From Hyphomonas johnsonii MHS-2 (lineage in GTDB: Bacteria > Pseudomonadota > Alphaproteobacteria > Caulobacterales > Hyphomonadaceae), in NCBI RefSeq assembly GCF_000685275.1, contig NZ_ARYK01000006.1, positions 62,001 through 126,000 of the forward strand: a stretch of 64,000 nt of DNA. Direction: 5' to 3'. Below, one piece after another: positions 33,921 to 42,308 of the stretch. The notes under the pieces were generated by a model, which searched no databases, had not been told where the DNA came from, and saw nothing but the letters and a program-made list of their open reading frames with translations. Within the stretch, counting starts at the first letter, position 1. Each line of letters starts with the position of its first letter. Both the position numbers and the translations under genes were made by a program.

Positions 33921-35198
33921 CTACCTGCAATGGTCCGTGCGGGCGTCGCACAGGGCCATGACAGAGGTGATCCAGCCCATATAGCCCTGCAGGTTGGTGT
34001 AGCGGCCATTATAGTCGCCGGCGCAGAATTCCCCGGTCGTGCGGTTCTGTTCGACGACCGAGAGCACGCCGACAACCGTACGGGTGCCGTCCGCCTCGGT
34101 GACATAGAGCGGCCCGCCGCTGTCACCGACACAGGGGCCGGCCCCGCCGGCGCTGGCCACGTCGATCACCGCCGGGCCGTCGGCCCTGTTGGCCAGCGTG
34201 GTGGTGAGGAGGGCGTTCGAGAGCTGGCCGCCATAATGGGTGATGCCCCAGCCGGCCATGTCGAATGTGGGGTAATTGGCGGGGGCCAGCGTCAGCAGGG
34301 TGGGACCATAGGTGGCGATCGGCACGTCCGCGATCGGGGCGACCTGGTCGTCGTCGAGGCGGATCAGCGCGATGTCATTGGCATAGCCGGTGGCAGTGCC
34401 CTTGTAGCCGGCATGGCACACGGCCGTCTTGCCGGAGGTGACCTTGGCGAGCGGGCTGCGCAGGTTTTCCGCGTCGCCGATGATGCGCAGCTCGTCATAC
34501 GGGTCATCGACGCAATGGGCCGCCGTGACGAACCAGTTGGGCGCGATGCGGGTGGCGCTGCAATGGCCGGACAGGATCGTGCCGTTGGGCCCGGGGCCGC
34601 GCGGTTCCAGCTTCACGATGCCCGGAAAGCTCGCAAGGCTGGCGGCGAGGCCGTTGACGGCGGAGGGCGCGGCGGTGCTGTCAGCCGCCGCTGGCGCACC
34701 GGCGAGTGAGGCGACGGTCGGTGTCGGCGCGGCGCCAGCGGGCAGGCCGCAGCGGCCGGCATTGAGGGACGCGAGGGTTGGCAGGGGCGTGTCGACGGTC
34801 AGGGCGAGGGCGGGGAGGGATTCAGGCTGCAGGCTTGCGTCGTCAACGGCGCTGGGCTCGCCGCTGGCATCAGCATCTGCATCTGTACCGGCATCGACAC
34901 TGGCATCAGCATCGGTATCCGTGCCGGTTTCGTCGGCGAGGGGGGTATCCGAAGCGGGCGCGGCGGCTTCAACTGTTTCTGCGGCTGCCGGCTCGGGGGC
35001 CGCGGCCACGGTTGCCGGGGCTTCAGGCACGACTTCAACAGAATTGGCTACATCCTCGTCGAAAATGTCGTCGGGCAGCTGGGCGACCGGATCGGCGGAC
35101 TCTTCCTCGACCGGGTTGACGCCCGGCACACGAACGGCGTCGCAGGCTGACAGTGCGAGTAGCGCGGCGGCGGCCGCAAATAGAACCGGGCGTTTCAT
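33921..35198 (-). CDS. Trypsin-like serine protease lipoprotein with long acidic linker
   Basis: 425 residues. Lipoprotein signal with lipobox LSAC (Cys19). Residues about 25-130 are an acidic, low-complexity linker of Asp, Ala, Glu, Thr and Pro, including a short DADAS/GTDADADAS repeat. The S1 peptidase domain occupies about 185-420 with the triad: His in VTAAHCVDD, Asp in NDIALIRL, Ser in GPCVGDSGGPLYV. Cysteines are spaced for several disulfides. It would be anchored in the cell envelope with the protease held away from the membrane. Start has GAGGGG upstream. Confidence 0.88.
   Translation of the reverse strand: MKRPVLFAAAAALLALSACDAVRVPGVNPVEEESADPVAQLPDDIFDEDVANSVEVVPEAPATVAAAPEPAAAETVEAAAPASDTPLADETGTDTDADASVDAGTDADADASGEPSAVDDASLQPESLPALALTVDTPLPTLASLNAGRCGLPAGAAPTPTVASLAGAPAAADSTAAPSAVNGLAASLASFPGIVKLEPRGPGPNGTILSGHCSATRIAPNWFVTAAHCVDDPYDELRIIGDAENLRSPLAKVTSGKTAVCHAGYKGTATGYANDIALIRLDDDQVAPIADVPIATYGPTLLTLAPANYPTFDMAGWGITHYGGQLSNALLTTTLANRADGPAVIDVASAGGAGPCVGDSGGPLYVTEADGTRTVVGVLSVVEQNRTTGEFCAGDYNGRYTNLQGYMGWITSVMALCDARTDHCR
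34866..34920. repeat. Short imperfect repeat coding for the DADAS-type linker of the protease
   Basis: Repeated GGCATC/AGCATC words (GGCATCAGCATCTGCATC, then GGCATCGACACTGGCATCAGCATC) encode the Asp-Ala-Asp-Ala-Ser pattern on the minus strand. The unit length of 6 bases makes this a site for length variation without frameshift. Confidence 0.45.
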
Positions 35199-35255
35199 TT
35201 CGTCCCCTCTGAAAGCACCAATGTCCCTCCTAAAGGCCGCATCCGGGGCGTGCGG

Positions 35256-36284
35256 TCAACTGACCTCTTCGTCATAGCCGACAAGGCGCAGGGGCCGGGC
35301 ACGGCGGCCTTCCAGCTCGGCCCAGCGTACCAGCGCGTCCTCGCGGCCATAGGTCACCCAGAGTTGGGACGGGTTCACTTCCTGCACCGTCCGGGTCAGC
35401 TCGTCCCAGTCGGCATGGTCCGAGATCACCAGTGGCAGCTCCACGCCGCGCTGTTTTGCCCGCTGCTTGATACTCATCCAGCCGGATGCGAAGGCGATGA
35501 CCGGATCGGGGAAATTCTGCGCCCACTTGCCCTCGAAACTGCCGGGCGGGGCGACGACGACCTGGCCGCGACAGGCTTCCCGCGCGGCTTTCGCCTGTTC
35601 GCCCGCTGGCACGGTGACCAGCACTCCGAGGTCAATGCCGACGGACTGGTAGTGCGCGCAGAGCTTTTCGAGGCTGGAATGGATGTAGATGGGCGCGTCA
35701 TGGCCGGCGAGGCGCAGGTGGCGGATCACGCGCTGGGCCTTGCCGAGTGAATAGGCGCCGACGCAATGCGTCCGCTCGGGGAAGGTGGCGAGGCTGTGCA
35801 GCAGGCGCTCGATTTCGCGGCCTGTATCGGGATGGCGGAAGACCGGCAGGCCGAATGTCGCTTCGGAAATCAGCACATGGGTATTCGTGACGGGCTCGAA
35901 GCTGGCGCAGGTCGGGTCGAAGCGGCGCTTGTAGTCGCCGGTGAACACCATGCGCAGGCCCTTGTAATCCAGCACGACCTGGGCCGACCCGAGGATGTGG
36001 CCGGCCGGGGAAAGCCAGACGGTGACGCCGTTGATGCTGACCGGTTCGCCATAGTCCAGCGCCTGTGTCGCCTTCGCGAAACTGGCGCCATAGCGGCAGG
36101 CCATGATGGCCAGCGTGTCGGGATGGGCGAGCACCTTGCCATGGCCGCCGCGGGCATGATCGGAATGGCCATGGCTGATCACGGCGCGGTCAACGGCGCC
36201 GCGCACGGGGTCCAGGTAGAAGTCTCCCGGCGGGCAGTAGAGGCCCTTGGGTGTCGGCTGGAGGAGGAGGTCGGGGCGGAGCAT
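35256..36284 (-). CDS. Ligase-associated MBL-fold exonuclease (Exo component of the repair set)
   Basis: 342 residues starting MLRPDLLLQPTPKGLYCPPGDFYLDP. Metallo-beta-lactamase/beta-CASP fold: HGHSDHARGG (HxHxDH metal motif), AGHILGSAQV, TGDYKRRFDP, a beta-CASP-like part with GAYSLGKAQRVI, and late VISDHADWDEL. This is the pattern of the putative exonuclease that accompanies PP_1105-type ligases; the P. putida member of that cluster is the Exo protein. It lies 2 kb from the ligase gene on the same strand, separated by the GST and the protease. The longer in-frame start (36377) gives a non-conserved basic N-terminus and is rejected. Confidence 0.88.
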   Translation of the reverse strand: MLRPDLLLQPTPKGLYCPPGDFYLDPVRGAVDRAVISHGHSDHARGGHGKVLAHPDTLAIMACRYGASFAKATQALDYGEPVSINGVTVWLSPAGHILGSAQVVLDYKGLRMVFTGDYKRRFDPTCASFEPVTNTHVLISEATFGLPVFRHPDTGREIERLLHSLATFPERTHCVGAYSLGKAQRVIRHLRLAGHDAPIYIHSSLEKLCAHYQSVGIDLGVLVTVPAGEQAKAAREACRGQVVVAPPGSFEGKWAQNFPDPVIAFASGWMSIKQRAKQRGVELPLVISDHADWDELTRTVQEVNPSQLWVTYGREDALVRWAELEGRRARPLRLVGYDEEVS

Positions 36285-36398
36285 GCGCGGAGTGTAGGCG
36301 CTGGTGCGGGTGGGGGAAGGGGGCAGACACGGTCCCTTTCGCTTTGCGCCCAAGTGGGCTAGGCGACGGGGCCGCATTTCGCATCAAGGGCTGCTCCC

Positions 36399-37628
36399 AT
36401 GCAAATTGGCATCGATTTCGGCACGTCGAACACGTCCATCGCCTTTTGCGGCCCGGACGGAACCACCTTGATCGCGCTCGAGCCGGAGACGACATCGATC
36501 CCGACGGCGGTGTTTTACGGATCGGAGTCCGGCGAGTACGCCATCGGGTCGCAGGCCGTGGCCGCATACGAGTCAGGCGAGGATGGCCGGCTGATGCGCT
36601 CGATCAAGTCGGTGCTGGGCTCGTCCCTGATTGACGAGACGACGGAAGTGGGCCGCCGGCGGCTGCCGTTCCGCGATGTGATCGCACATTTCCTGCGCCG
36701 GGTGATTGCCGATGCCGAGGCCCTGACGGGCCAGCGCGTCGACTCCGTGATCCAGGGCCGTCCGGTGTCGTTCAACGACAAGCATGCCGACCTGGACAGG
36801 CGCGCCCAGACCATCCTGGAAGCCTGCCTGCACGAGGCGGGCGTTGCGCGTGTCGCCTTCCTTGACGAGCCGGTGGCGGCGGCACGGTCTGTGGCGTTCC
36901 CGAGCGGACGGGAAAAGCTGATCTTCGTGGTCGATATCGGCGGCGGCACGTCTGATTTCTCGGTCGTGCGCATATCGCCGGACAATTCCGGGTTCGATGT
37001 GCTGGGCAGCGCGGGCCTGTATGTCGGCGGCAATGATTTCGATCACCAGCTGAGCTTTTTCGAACTCTCCCGCCTGTTCGGGAACTGGGAGACGCTGGAA
37101 CTGAACAACTTGCCGGCCCCCTCGACGCCGTATGCGACGCTGTCGGACTGGAAGAGCCTGAACAAGCTGTACACACGCGACATCCGGAAACAGATCAGCT
37201 GGATGATCCTGAACAGCCCGAACAGCAAGGCGATCCGGGCGTTCGACCATCTCGTGCACAACCACGAGGCGCACACCTATGCCAAGCGCACCGAGCAGAT
37301 CAAGATCGGCCTGAGCGACACGCAACAGCAGACATTCGTCTATGATACGCCCGAGGCGCATCTGGAGCGGCTGGTCGAACGCCAGACGTTCGAAGAGTTG
37401 ATTGACAGTGCCGTGACCAGGATGGACGCGGTGGCGGTGGACTGCCTTGCGCGGGCGGGTGTGGCGCCCGACCAGATCACCGACATCGTCATGGTGGGCG
37501 GGTCCACCTTCATCCCGCTGGTGCAGGAACGGCTGGCAGGGCGATTCAGCAATGCCGCCCTGTCAGCCAATGACCGCTTCGGCGCCGTCGCCAAGGGCCT
37601 GGCCCTGCATGGGGCCGCAACCCGCTAA
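36399..37628 (+). CDS. Hsp70-like ATPase without substrate-binding domain (YegD-like)
   Basis: 409 residues covering only an actin/Hsp70-type nucleotide-binding domain. GIDFGTSNTSIAF (phosphate 1), VVDIGGGTSDFSVV (phosphate 2) and IVMVGGSTFIPLVQERL (adenosine motif) are all present, as is FLDEPVAAARS. An inserted helical segment (about 235-330) replaces the normal subdomain and there is no peptide-binding domain, as in YegD. Role unknown; probably a chaperone-like ATPase for a specific partner. Confidence 0.87.
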   Translation: MQIGIDFGTSNTSIAFCGPDGTTLIALEPETTSIPTAVFYGSESGEYAIGSQAVAAYESGEDGRLMRSIKSVLGSSLIDETTEVGRRRLPFRDVIAHFLRRVIADAEALTGQRVDSVIQGRPVSFNDKHADLDRRAQTILEACLHEAGVARVAFLDEPVAAARSVAFPSGREKLIFVVDIGGGTSDFSVVRISPDNSGFDVLGSAGLYVGGNDFDHQLSFFELSRLFGNWETLELNNLPAPSTPYATLSDWKSLNKLYTRDIRKQISWMILNSPNSKAIRAFDHLVHNHEAHTYAKRTEQIKIGLSDTQQQTFVYDTPEAHLERLVERQTFEELIDSAVTRMDAVAVDCLARAGVAPDQITDIVMVGGSTFIPLVQERLAGRFSNAALSANDRFGAVAKGLALHGAATR

Positions 37629-37688
37629 CGTGCGAACGGGCTCGCACTGGCCCCGTTTCCCCTTGCATCCGTTCGGCAGGCTGGCCGC

Positions 37689-39974
37689 CTAGATCGCGGC
37701 CAGGACAGCGGACGGCTTGATCGGGATGTGGCGCAGGCGCGCGCCGACGGCATTGAAGATCGCATTGCCGATCGCCGGGCCGACGACGGTGGTCGCCGGC
37801 TCGCCGAGGCCCACGGGGACTTCGGTACTGTCGACAAAACTGATGTCGAGGTCCGGCACGTCGGCGAGGCGCAGCGGCGTGTAGGGGCCGAGGTTCAGGT
37901 CCTTGACCTGTCCGTTCACGAACTCCGTGCCCTCGTGCAGTGCAAGAGAGAGGCCCCAGAGCGACGCGCCCTGCATCTGGGCCAGCGCGCCGTCAGGATC
38001 GACGATGGTGCCGGCATCGGCCACCAGGGTCAGCTTCTCGGCCGTGACGCGACCGCTGGTGCGATCGACATGAACCTGCGCTGCGCAGGCAACCCAGGTT
38101 GGCATCCCGCGCTCCTGGCCGAAACTGGTCGCGAGACCGATCCCGGTATCGGCCGGCAGTGGCTTGCCCCAGCCGGCTTTGGCGGCGCAGCGGCGCACGA
38201 CTTCGGCCTGGCGCAGCGCGCCGCCGACAGCGTTGGGCGCCGAGCCGGCATTGAGGCCGGCACCGTCGAGCAGGCTGAGCCGGAATTCGACCGGGTCCTT
38301 GCCCAGTGCGTGGGCGGCCTCGTCCATGAAGCTTTCGAGCGCCCAGTTGGTGAAGCCGGGGCCGACCGACCGCAGCCAGCCCGGCCGGAACGCGCTGTTG
38401 GCGAGATCATTCGAGACAGCCCGGACGCGGTGGGCGCCGACTGTGTACCAATGGTCTGCGCCGCTGATGGCAAACGGGTCATAGGCGACGCCATTGGTGC
38501 CGTTGGGCATGAAGAAGGGGGCCATGACCTGGGTCGGCCAACCGGCGGCGACATGCTGTTCCATGCCGGTGACCTTGCCGTCGGCGTCAGCCGCCAGCCG
38601 CAGCCGCTGGACGCTGGGCGAGCGCACGGAGTCCATGCGGGTATCGTCCTCGCGGGTGAGCACCATCTTGACCGGCTTGCCGAGCACCTTGGCGGCGAGG
38701 GCGGCCGGCACGGCATAGTCGCCGTTCAGCCGGCGACCGAAACCGCCGCCGAGCCGGTAGGTGCGCATGACGATCTTGTCTTCGGGCATGCCGAGCGCCG
38801 TTGCCAGCCAGGGCAATACAAGGCTCTGCCACTGGTTGCCGGTGTGGATTTCCATCACGCCGTCTTTTTCAAAGGCCAGCGCATTGACGGGTTCGAGGTG
38901 CATGTGGAGCGCCGTGCCGGTCGTGTAGGTGGCTTCCACCCTGGTCGCTGCGGCGGCGAAGGCGGCCGTCGTGTCGGTCACGCCGGTGTCGAGAATGGCG
39001 CCTTGCGACGGATCGTCGAGCAGGCTGCTGGCATGATCCTGGATCTGCTTTTCGGAGACCTTGGCTGTCGGGCCGGGGGTCCAGTCGACCTTGACGAGGT
39101 CAACTGCCTTGATGGCCGCCGGATAGGTGTCGGCGATCACCATGACCCAGCCTGTCACGGTGCCGGACGGGTCGTCGATCACGAGGCTCTGCTGGTAGCC
39201 CTTGACCGCTTTCGCCGCGCTGTCGTCGACGGAATTGACTTTCGAACCATTGCGCGTCGGCGGCATGATGGGGCGGGCATAGACCATGCCGTCGACCTTG
39301 GCGTCGATGCCGTAGAGGGCCGTGCCGTTGGTCTTTTCCTTGATGTCGCGCGCCATGACCGGCTTGCCGATCAGGCGGCGGTCGGCGGCGGGCTTGACGG
39401 GGAGCGCCGCCAGTTCGTCGGGCGTGAACGTCCTGGTGACGCCCTTGCTGACGATGTCGGCATAGCTGATCTTCTTGCCGCCGGAGATGACTTCCCCGTT
39501 GCTGGCGGTGCAGGTAGCGACATCGACGCCGAGGGCGGCGGCGCCGGCCTCGATCAGCGCCGTGCGTCCGGCCGCACCGGCCTGCGAATAGATCGGGAAG
39601 GTCTGCCAGACAGACCAGCTGCCGCCGGTGACCATGAGACCCCATTTCGGATCGGTGTCGACCTGCTTGATGCGGACATTGTCCCACGGGATTTCAAGCT
39701 CGTCGGCGAGGATCCGCGCGAGCGCCGTACCGACATGCTGGCCCATTTCGGCGCGGATGATGTTGATCGTGGCGATTCCGTCGGCGCCGAGGGAAAACCA
39801 GAGTGTGGGCGCATAGGGCGCGGCATCGATCGTGGTTGCGTCGCTGGGGGCGTCTTTCGCGCCGCAGGCGGTGAGGAAGCTGAAGGCGAGGCCGCCGCCG
39901 GCGGTGGTGATGAGAAAGCCGCGCCGCGAGAGAGCGGTCGGGGCGGCATCGGATGGGCGTGTGAAGCGTGACAT
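37689..39974 (-). CDS. Molybdenum hydroxylase large subunit, isoquinoline 1-oxidoreductase beta type
   Basis: 761 residues. Twin-arginine signal SRRGFLITTAGGGLAFSFLTAC at the N-terminus, so the folded Mo enzyme is exported to the periplasm; the signal also ends in a lipobox-like LTAC. Molybdopterin (CO dehydrogenase/xanthine dehydrogenase superfamily) features: GGGFGRRLNGDY, the RSVGPGFTNWALESFMDE segment and the active-site Glu in VGLGEPATT. It pairs with the 2Fe-2S subunit encoded just upstream. Oxidises an aldehyde or N-heterocycle; the natural substrate is not visible. No Mo-cofactor insertion gene is nearby. Confidence 0.92.
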   Translation of the reverse strand: MSRFTRPSDAAPTALSRRGFLITTAGGGLAFSFLTACGAKDAPSDATTIDAAPYAPTLWFSLGADGIATINIIRAEMGQHVGTALARILADELEIPWDNVRIKQVDTDPKWGLMVTGGSWSVWQTFPIYSQAGAAGRTALIEAGAAALGVDVATCTASNGEVISGGKKISYADIVSKGVTRTFTPDELAALPVKPAADRRLIGKPVMARDIKEKTNGTALYGIDAKVDGMVYARPIMPPTRNGSKVNSVDDSAAKAVKGYQQSLVIDDPSGTVTGWVMVIADTYPAAIKAVDLVKVDWTPGPTAKVSEKQIQDHASSLLDDPSQGAILDTGVTDTTAAFAAAATRVEATYTTGTALHMHLEPVNALAFEKDGVMEIHTGNQWQSLVLPWLATALGMPEDKIVMRTYRLGGGFGRRLNGDYAVPAALAAKVLGKPVKMVLTREDDTRMDSVRSPSVQRLRLAADADGKVTGMEQHVAAGWPTQVMAPFFMPNGTNGVAYDPFAISGADHWYTVGAHRVRAVSNDLANSAFRPGWLRSVGPGFTNWALESFMDEAAHALGKDPVEFRLSLLDGAGLNAGSAPNAVGGALRQAEVVRRCAAKAGWGKPLPADTGIGLATSFGQERGMPTWVACAAQVHVDRTSGRVTAEKLTLVADAGTIVDPDGALAQMQGASLWGLSLALHEGTEFVNGQVKDLNLGPYTPLRLADVPDLDISFVDSTEVPVGLGEPATTVVGPAIGNAIFNAVGARLRHIPIKPSAVLAAI

Positions 39975-39979
39975 GGGTC

Positions 39980-40441
39980 TCAGCCTCCCTTCATGGCGTT
40001 GGCAGCCTGGCGCACGGCCGTCCGGATGCGGGTATAGGTCATGCACCGGCAGAGGTTGCCGGTCATGATCGAGTCGATATCGGCGTCCGACATGTCCGGG
40101 TTTTCGGCGAGCGCTGCAGCCGCCTGCATGATCTGGCCCGACTGGCAGTAGCCGCATTGCGGTACCTGCAGGTCTTGCCAGGCGACCTGGACGGGGTGCG
40201 CGCTGTTCGGATCAAGGCCTTCAATCGTGGTGATGTCTTCGCCGTCGACGGAACTGACCGGGGTGATGCAGGATCGGATGGCCACGCCACCGACATGGAC
40301 CGTGCAGGCCCCGCACTGGCCAATGCCGCAACCGAACTTGGTGCCGGTGAGGTTGGCTTCGTCCCGGATTACCCAGAGCAGGGGCGTGTCGGGATCGGTG
40401 TCGATCGTGAACGGTTTTCCGTTGAGTTTGAAGCTGGTCAT
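39980..40441 (-). CDS. 2Fe-2S subunit of the molybdenum hydroxylase (isoquinoline 1-oxidoreductase alpha type)
   Basis: 153 residues with two [2Fe-2S] clusters: plant-ferredoxin-like GTKFGCGIGQCGACTVHVGG plus a later Cys, and the helical second domain with CGYCQSGQ and NLCRCMTY. Start MTSFKLNGKPF at 40441 has GGAG six bases upstream (an extension to 40456 is unlikely). Five bases separate its stop from the start of the large subunit. Without its own signal peptide it probably leaves the cell by riding with the Tat-targeted partner. Confidence 0.93.
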   Translation of the reverse strand: MTSFKLNGKPFTIDTDPDTPLLWVIRDEANLTGTKFGCGIGQCGACTVHVGGVAIRSCITPVSSVDGEDITTIEGLDPNSAHPVQVAWQDLQVPQCGYCQSGQIMQAAAALAENPDMSDADIDSIMTGNLCRCMTYTRIRTAVRQAANAMKGG

Positions 40442-40738
40442 GTTTTCTCCACCCATGTCTGCCGATCATGGCAACCGGGACTGGCGATGCCGGACCTGGC
40501 CGGCCTGGCGTGGAGTCGCGATGCGGACCGGAGTCGGTTTGCCTGCCAATTCATTAACGCTCGTAGGCAGGAGGGCATATTCGCGCAATTCAGCGACGTG
40601 TCCAGCGCGCAGGGGGCCCGCGGACTTCACTTTCTTGTTTCAGCGGTGGTGGCGGATTGCCAGGCCTGGAACTGCCGCGCCACACTTGCGACACGGAATC
40701 ATGCCCATATGGTGCACCCGTCAGAGGAGAATTGACCC
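40442..40738. other. Divergent promoter region without a gene
   Basis: 297 bases between the Fe-S subunit and the serine hydrolase. A possible promoter for the hydrolase is TTGCGA (40686-40691), 16 bases, TATGGT (40708-40713), giving a leader of about 20 bases that contains AGAGGAGA as ribosome-binding site. I see no conserved ORF in it. Confidence 0.35.
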
Positions 40739-42250
40739 ATGCGTGCCATGTCTGCCGTGATCGTATCCCTTGCCGTGCTCGCGATGAGTGCGGTGCCCGC
40801 CCTGGCCCAGGAGGGTGGCAATACCGACGAAATGGATTCGGCCCTTGCCGCTGGCTGGAAGGCTGCGTTCACCTGTTCGGGCCTGTTCACTGCAGGCCAG
40901 ACGCTGGCCGAGATCGAGGACAACGAACTCGACGGGATCTACCAGGACTACCAGCGCGCCTATGACCGCCTGCCGCCTGTCAGGGTCGACACTGCGATGA
41001 AGACGGTTTCGGTGACCTATTCGCCTGACATGCCGCCGCGCATTGCCGCCTGGCGGCCCGGATATGGCTGCACCCAGCTGCCCATCGGGGCCGGTGAGGG
41101 CGCGATCGCCTACCTGCCGCATTTCACCACATGGCCGATTGTCCCGAGCGAGGACCGTGGCAGTGCCATCGGCGCGAACGTCAAGGTCTCGTTGCGCACT
41201 GAAGAGGCCGAACGGCTGGACCTGCCGGTCTCGTCGGCCTTTGACGAGCGGACCTATGGCAATGGCACGCGCACCAGCGCCGTCGTGGTCGTGCGTGACG
41301 GCCAGATCGTCGCCGAACGCTATGCGCGGGGCATCGATCACGAGACCCCGCAGCGGACATGGTCGGCCGGCAAGTCGATTGCCGCGACGATCCTCGGCGT
41401 CGCGCGGCGCAACGGGCATATCGATATCGATTATCCGGCAGTGATCTCGGCCTGGAACAATGGCGCCGACCCGCGCCGGGCGATCACGATCCGCAACCTG
41501 ATGCACATGGCCAGTGGGCTGGACAGCGGCGAGAGCGGCTCGCGTACCGACCGGATCTATTTCGGTGGCGGACGCGTGGTCGACCAGGCCGCAGGCAAGG
41601 TGCTGGAGGCCGTGCCCGGCACGCGCTTCAAGTATGCCAATGACGACACCCTGATCGCGATGCGGGCGTTCCGCGAAGCCCTCAAGGATGATGATGCCTT
41701 CCATCGCTTCCCGTATGAAAAGCTGCTGACGAAGATCGGTGCGGTGCACACGACCATGGAAATCGACTGGAACGGCGACTTCATCGCGTCGAGCCAGGTC
41801 TGGTCGACGGCACGTGACCTGGCCCGCGTCGGCCAGCTTTACCTGCAGGATGGAATGTGGGGCAATGAGCGCCTTCTGCCGGAGGGCTGGGCTGAATTCG
41901 TGCGCACGCCCGCCCCTGTGCAACCTGCAACCGGCCCCGGCTATGGCGCGCAGTTCTGGCTGATGAATGATGCGGCCGGCGTTCCGGAAGGCACGTTCTA
42001 CATGGCAGGCAATCGCGGCCAGTATGTCGTCATCGTGCCGTCAATGAATGCGATCATCGTGCGGCGCGGCTATGACGTGAACGGCGGCGCACGGTTCGAC
42101 ATCAACAGCTTCACGCGCGACGTGCTGCTGGGCCTGCAGGCCGCCGAGGATGAGCGCGCCGCGCAGCTCGCCACGGCCGAAGCGGAATCGGAAGAGGCCG
42201 AGGCGAAATTGCCCTACAAGGAACGCATCAAGCAGCGCTTCGGGCAGTAG
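40739..42250 (+). CDS. Periplasmic serine hydrolase of the class C beta-lactamase fold
   Basis: 503 residues with signal peptide (cleavage near ALAQ-EG). Catalytic SxxK in RTWSAGKSIAATI, YxN in FKYANDDT, and the usual MHMASGLDSGE segment after the first helix. A novel-looking N-terminal part (about 30-170) precedes the hydrolase domain. This group acts as esterases or D-amino-peptidases more often than as true lactamases. An acidic helical tail closes the protein (EAESEEAEAKLPYKERIKQRFG). Confidence 0.86.
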   Translation: MRAMSAVIVSLAVLAMSAVPALAQEGGNTDEMDSALAAGWKAAFTCSGLFTAGQTLAEIEDNELDGIYQDYQRAYDRLPPVRVDTAMKTVSVTYSPDMPPRIAAWRPGYGCTQLPIGAGEGAIAYLPHFTTWPIVPSEDRGSAIGANVKVSLRTEEAERLDLPVSSAFDERTYGNGTRTSAVVVVRDGQIVAERYARGIDHETPQRTWSAGKSIAATILGVARRNGHIDIDYPAVISAWNNGADPRRAITIRNLMHMASGLDSGESGSRTDRIYFGGGRVVDQAAGKVLEAVPGTRFKYANDDTLIAMRAFREALKDDDAFHRFPYEKLLTKIGAVHTTMEIDWNGDFIASSQVWSTARDLARVGQLYLQDGMWGNERLLPEGWAEFVRTPAPVQPATGPGYGAQFWLMNDAAGVPEGTFYMAGNRGQYVVIVPSMNAIIVRRGYDVNGGARFDINSFTRDVLLGLQAAEDERAAQLATAEAESEEAEAKLPYKERIKQRFGQ

Positions 42251-42308
42251 GCACGCTGCGATGACGGGGGAAGGCAAGCCTGCCTGCCTGGGCTAGGCTG
42301 GGCCTGCC

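Noticed and set aside
37630-37647. Hairpin GTGCGA/TCGCAC after the Hsp70-like gene
   Set aside because: No T run follows on either strand, so not called as a terminator.
37728-39971. Plus-strand open frame of 747 codons over the Mo hydroxylase gene
   Set aside because: Shadow of a high-GC gene; the minus-strand protein has clear catalytic motifs and a Tat signal.
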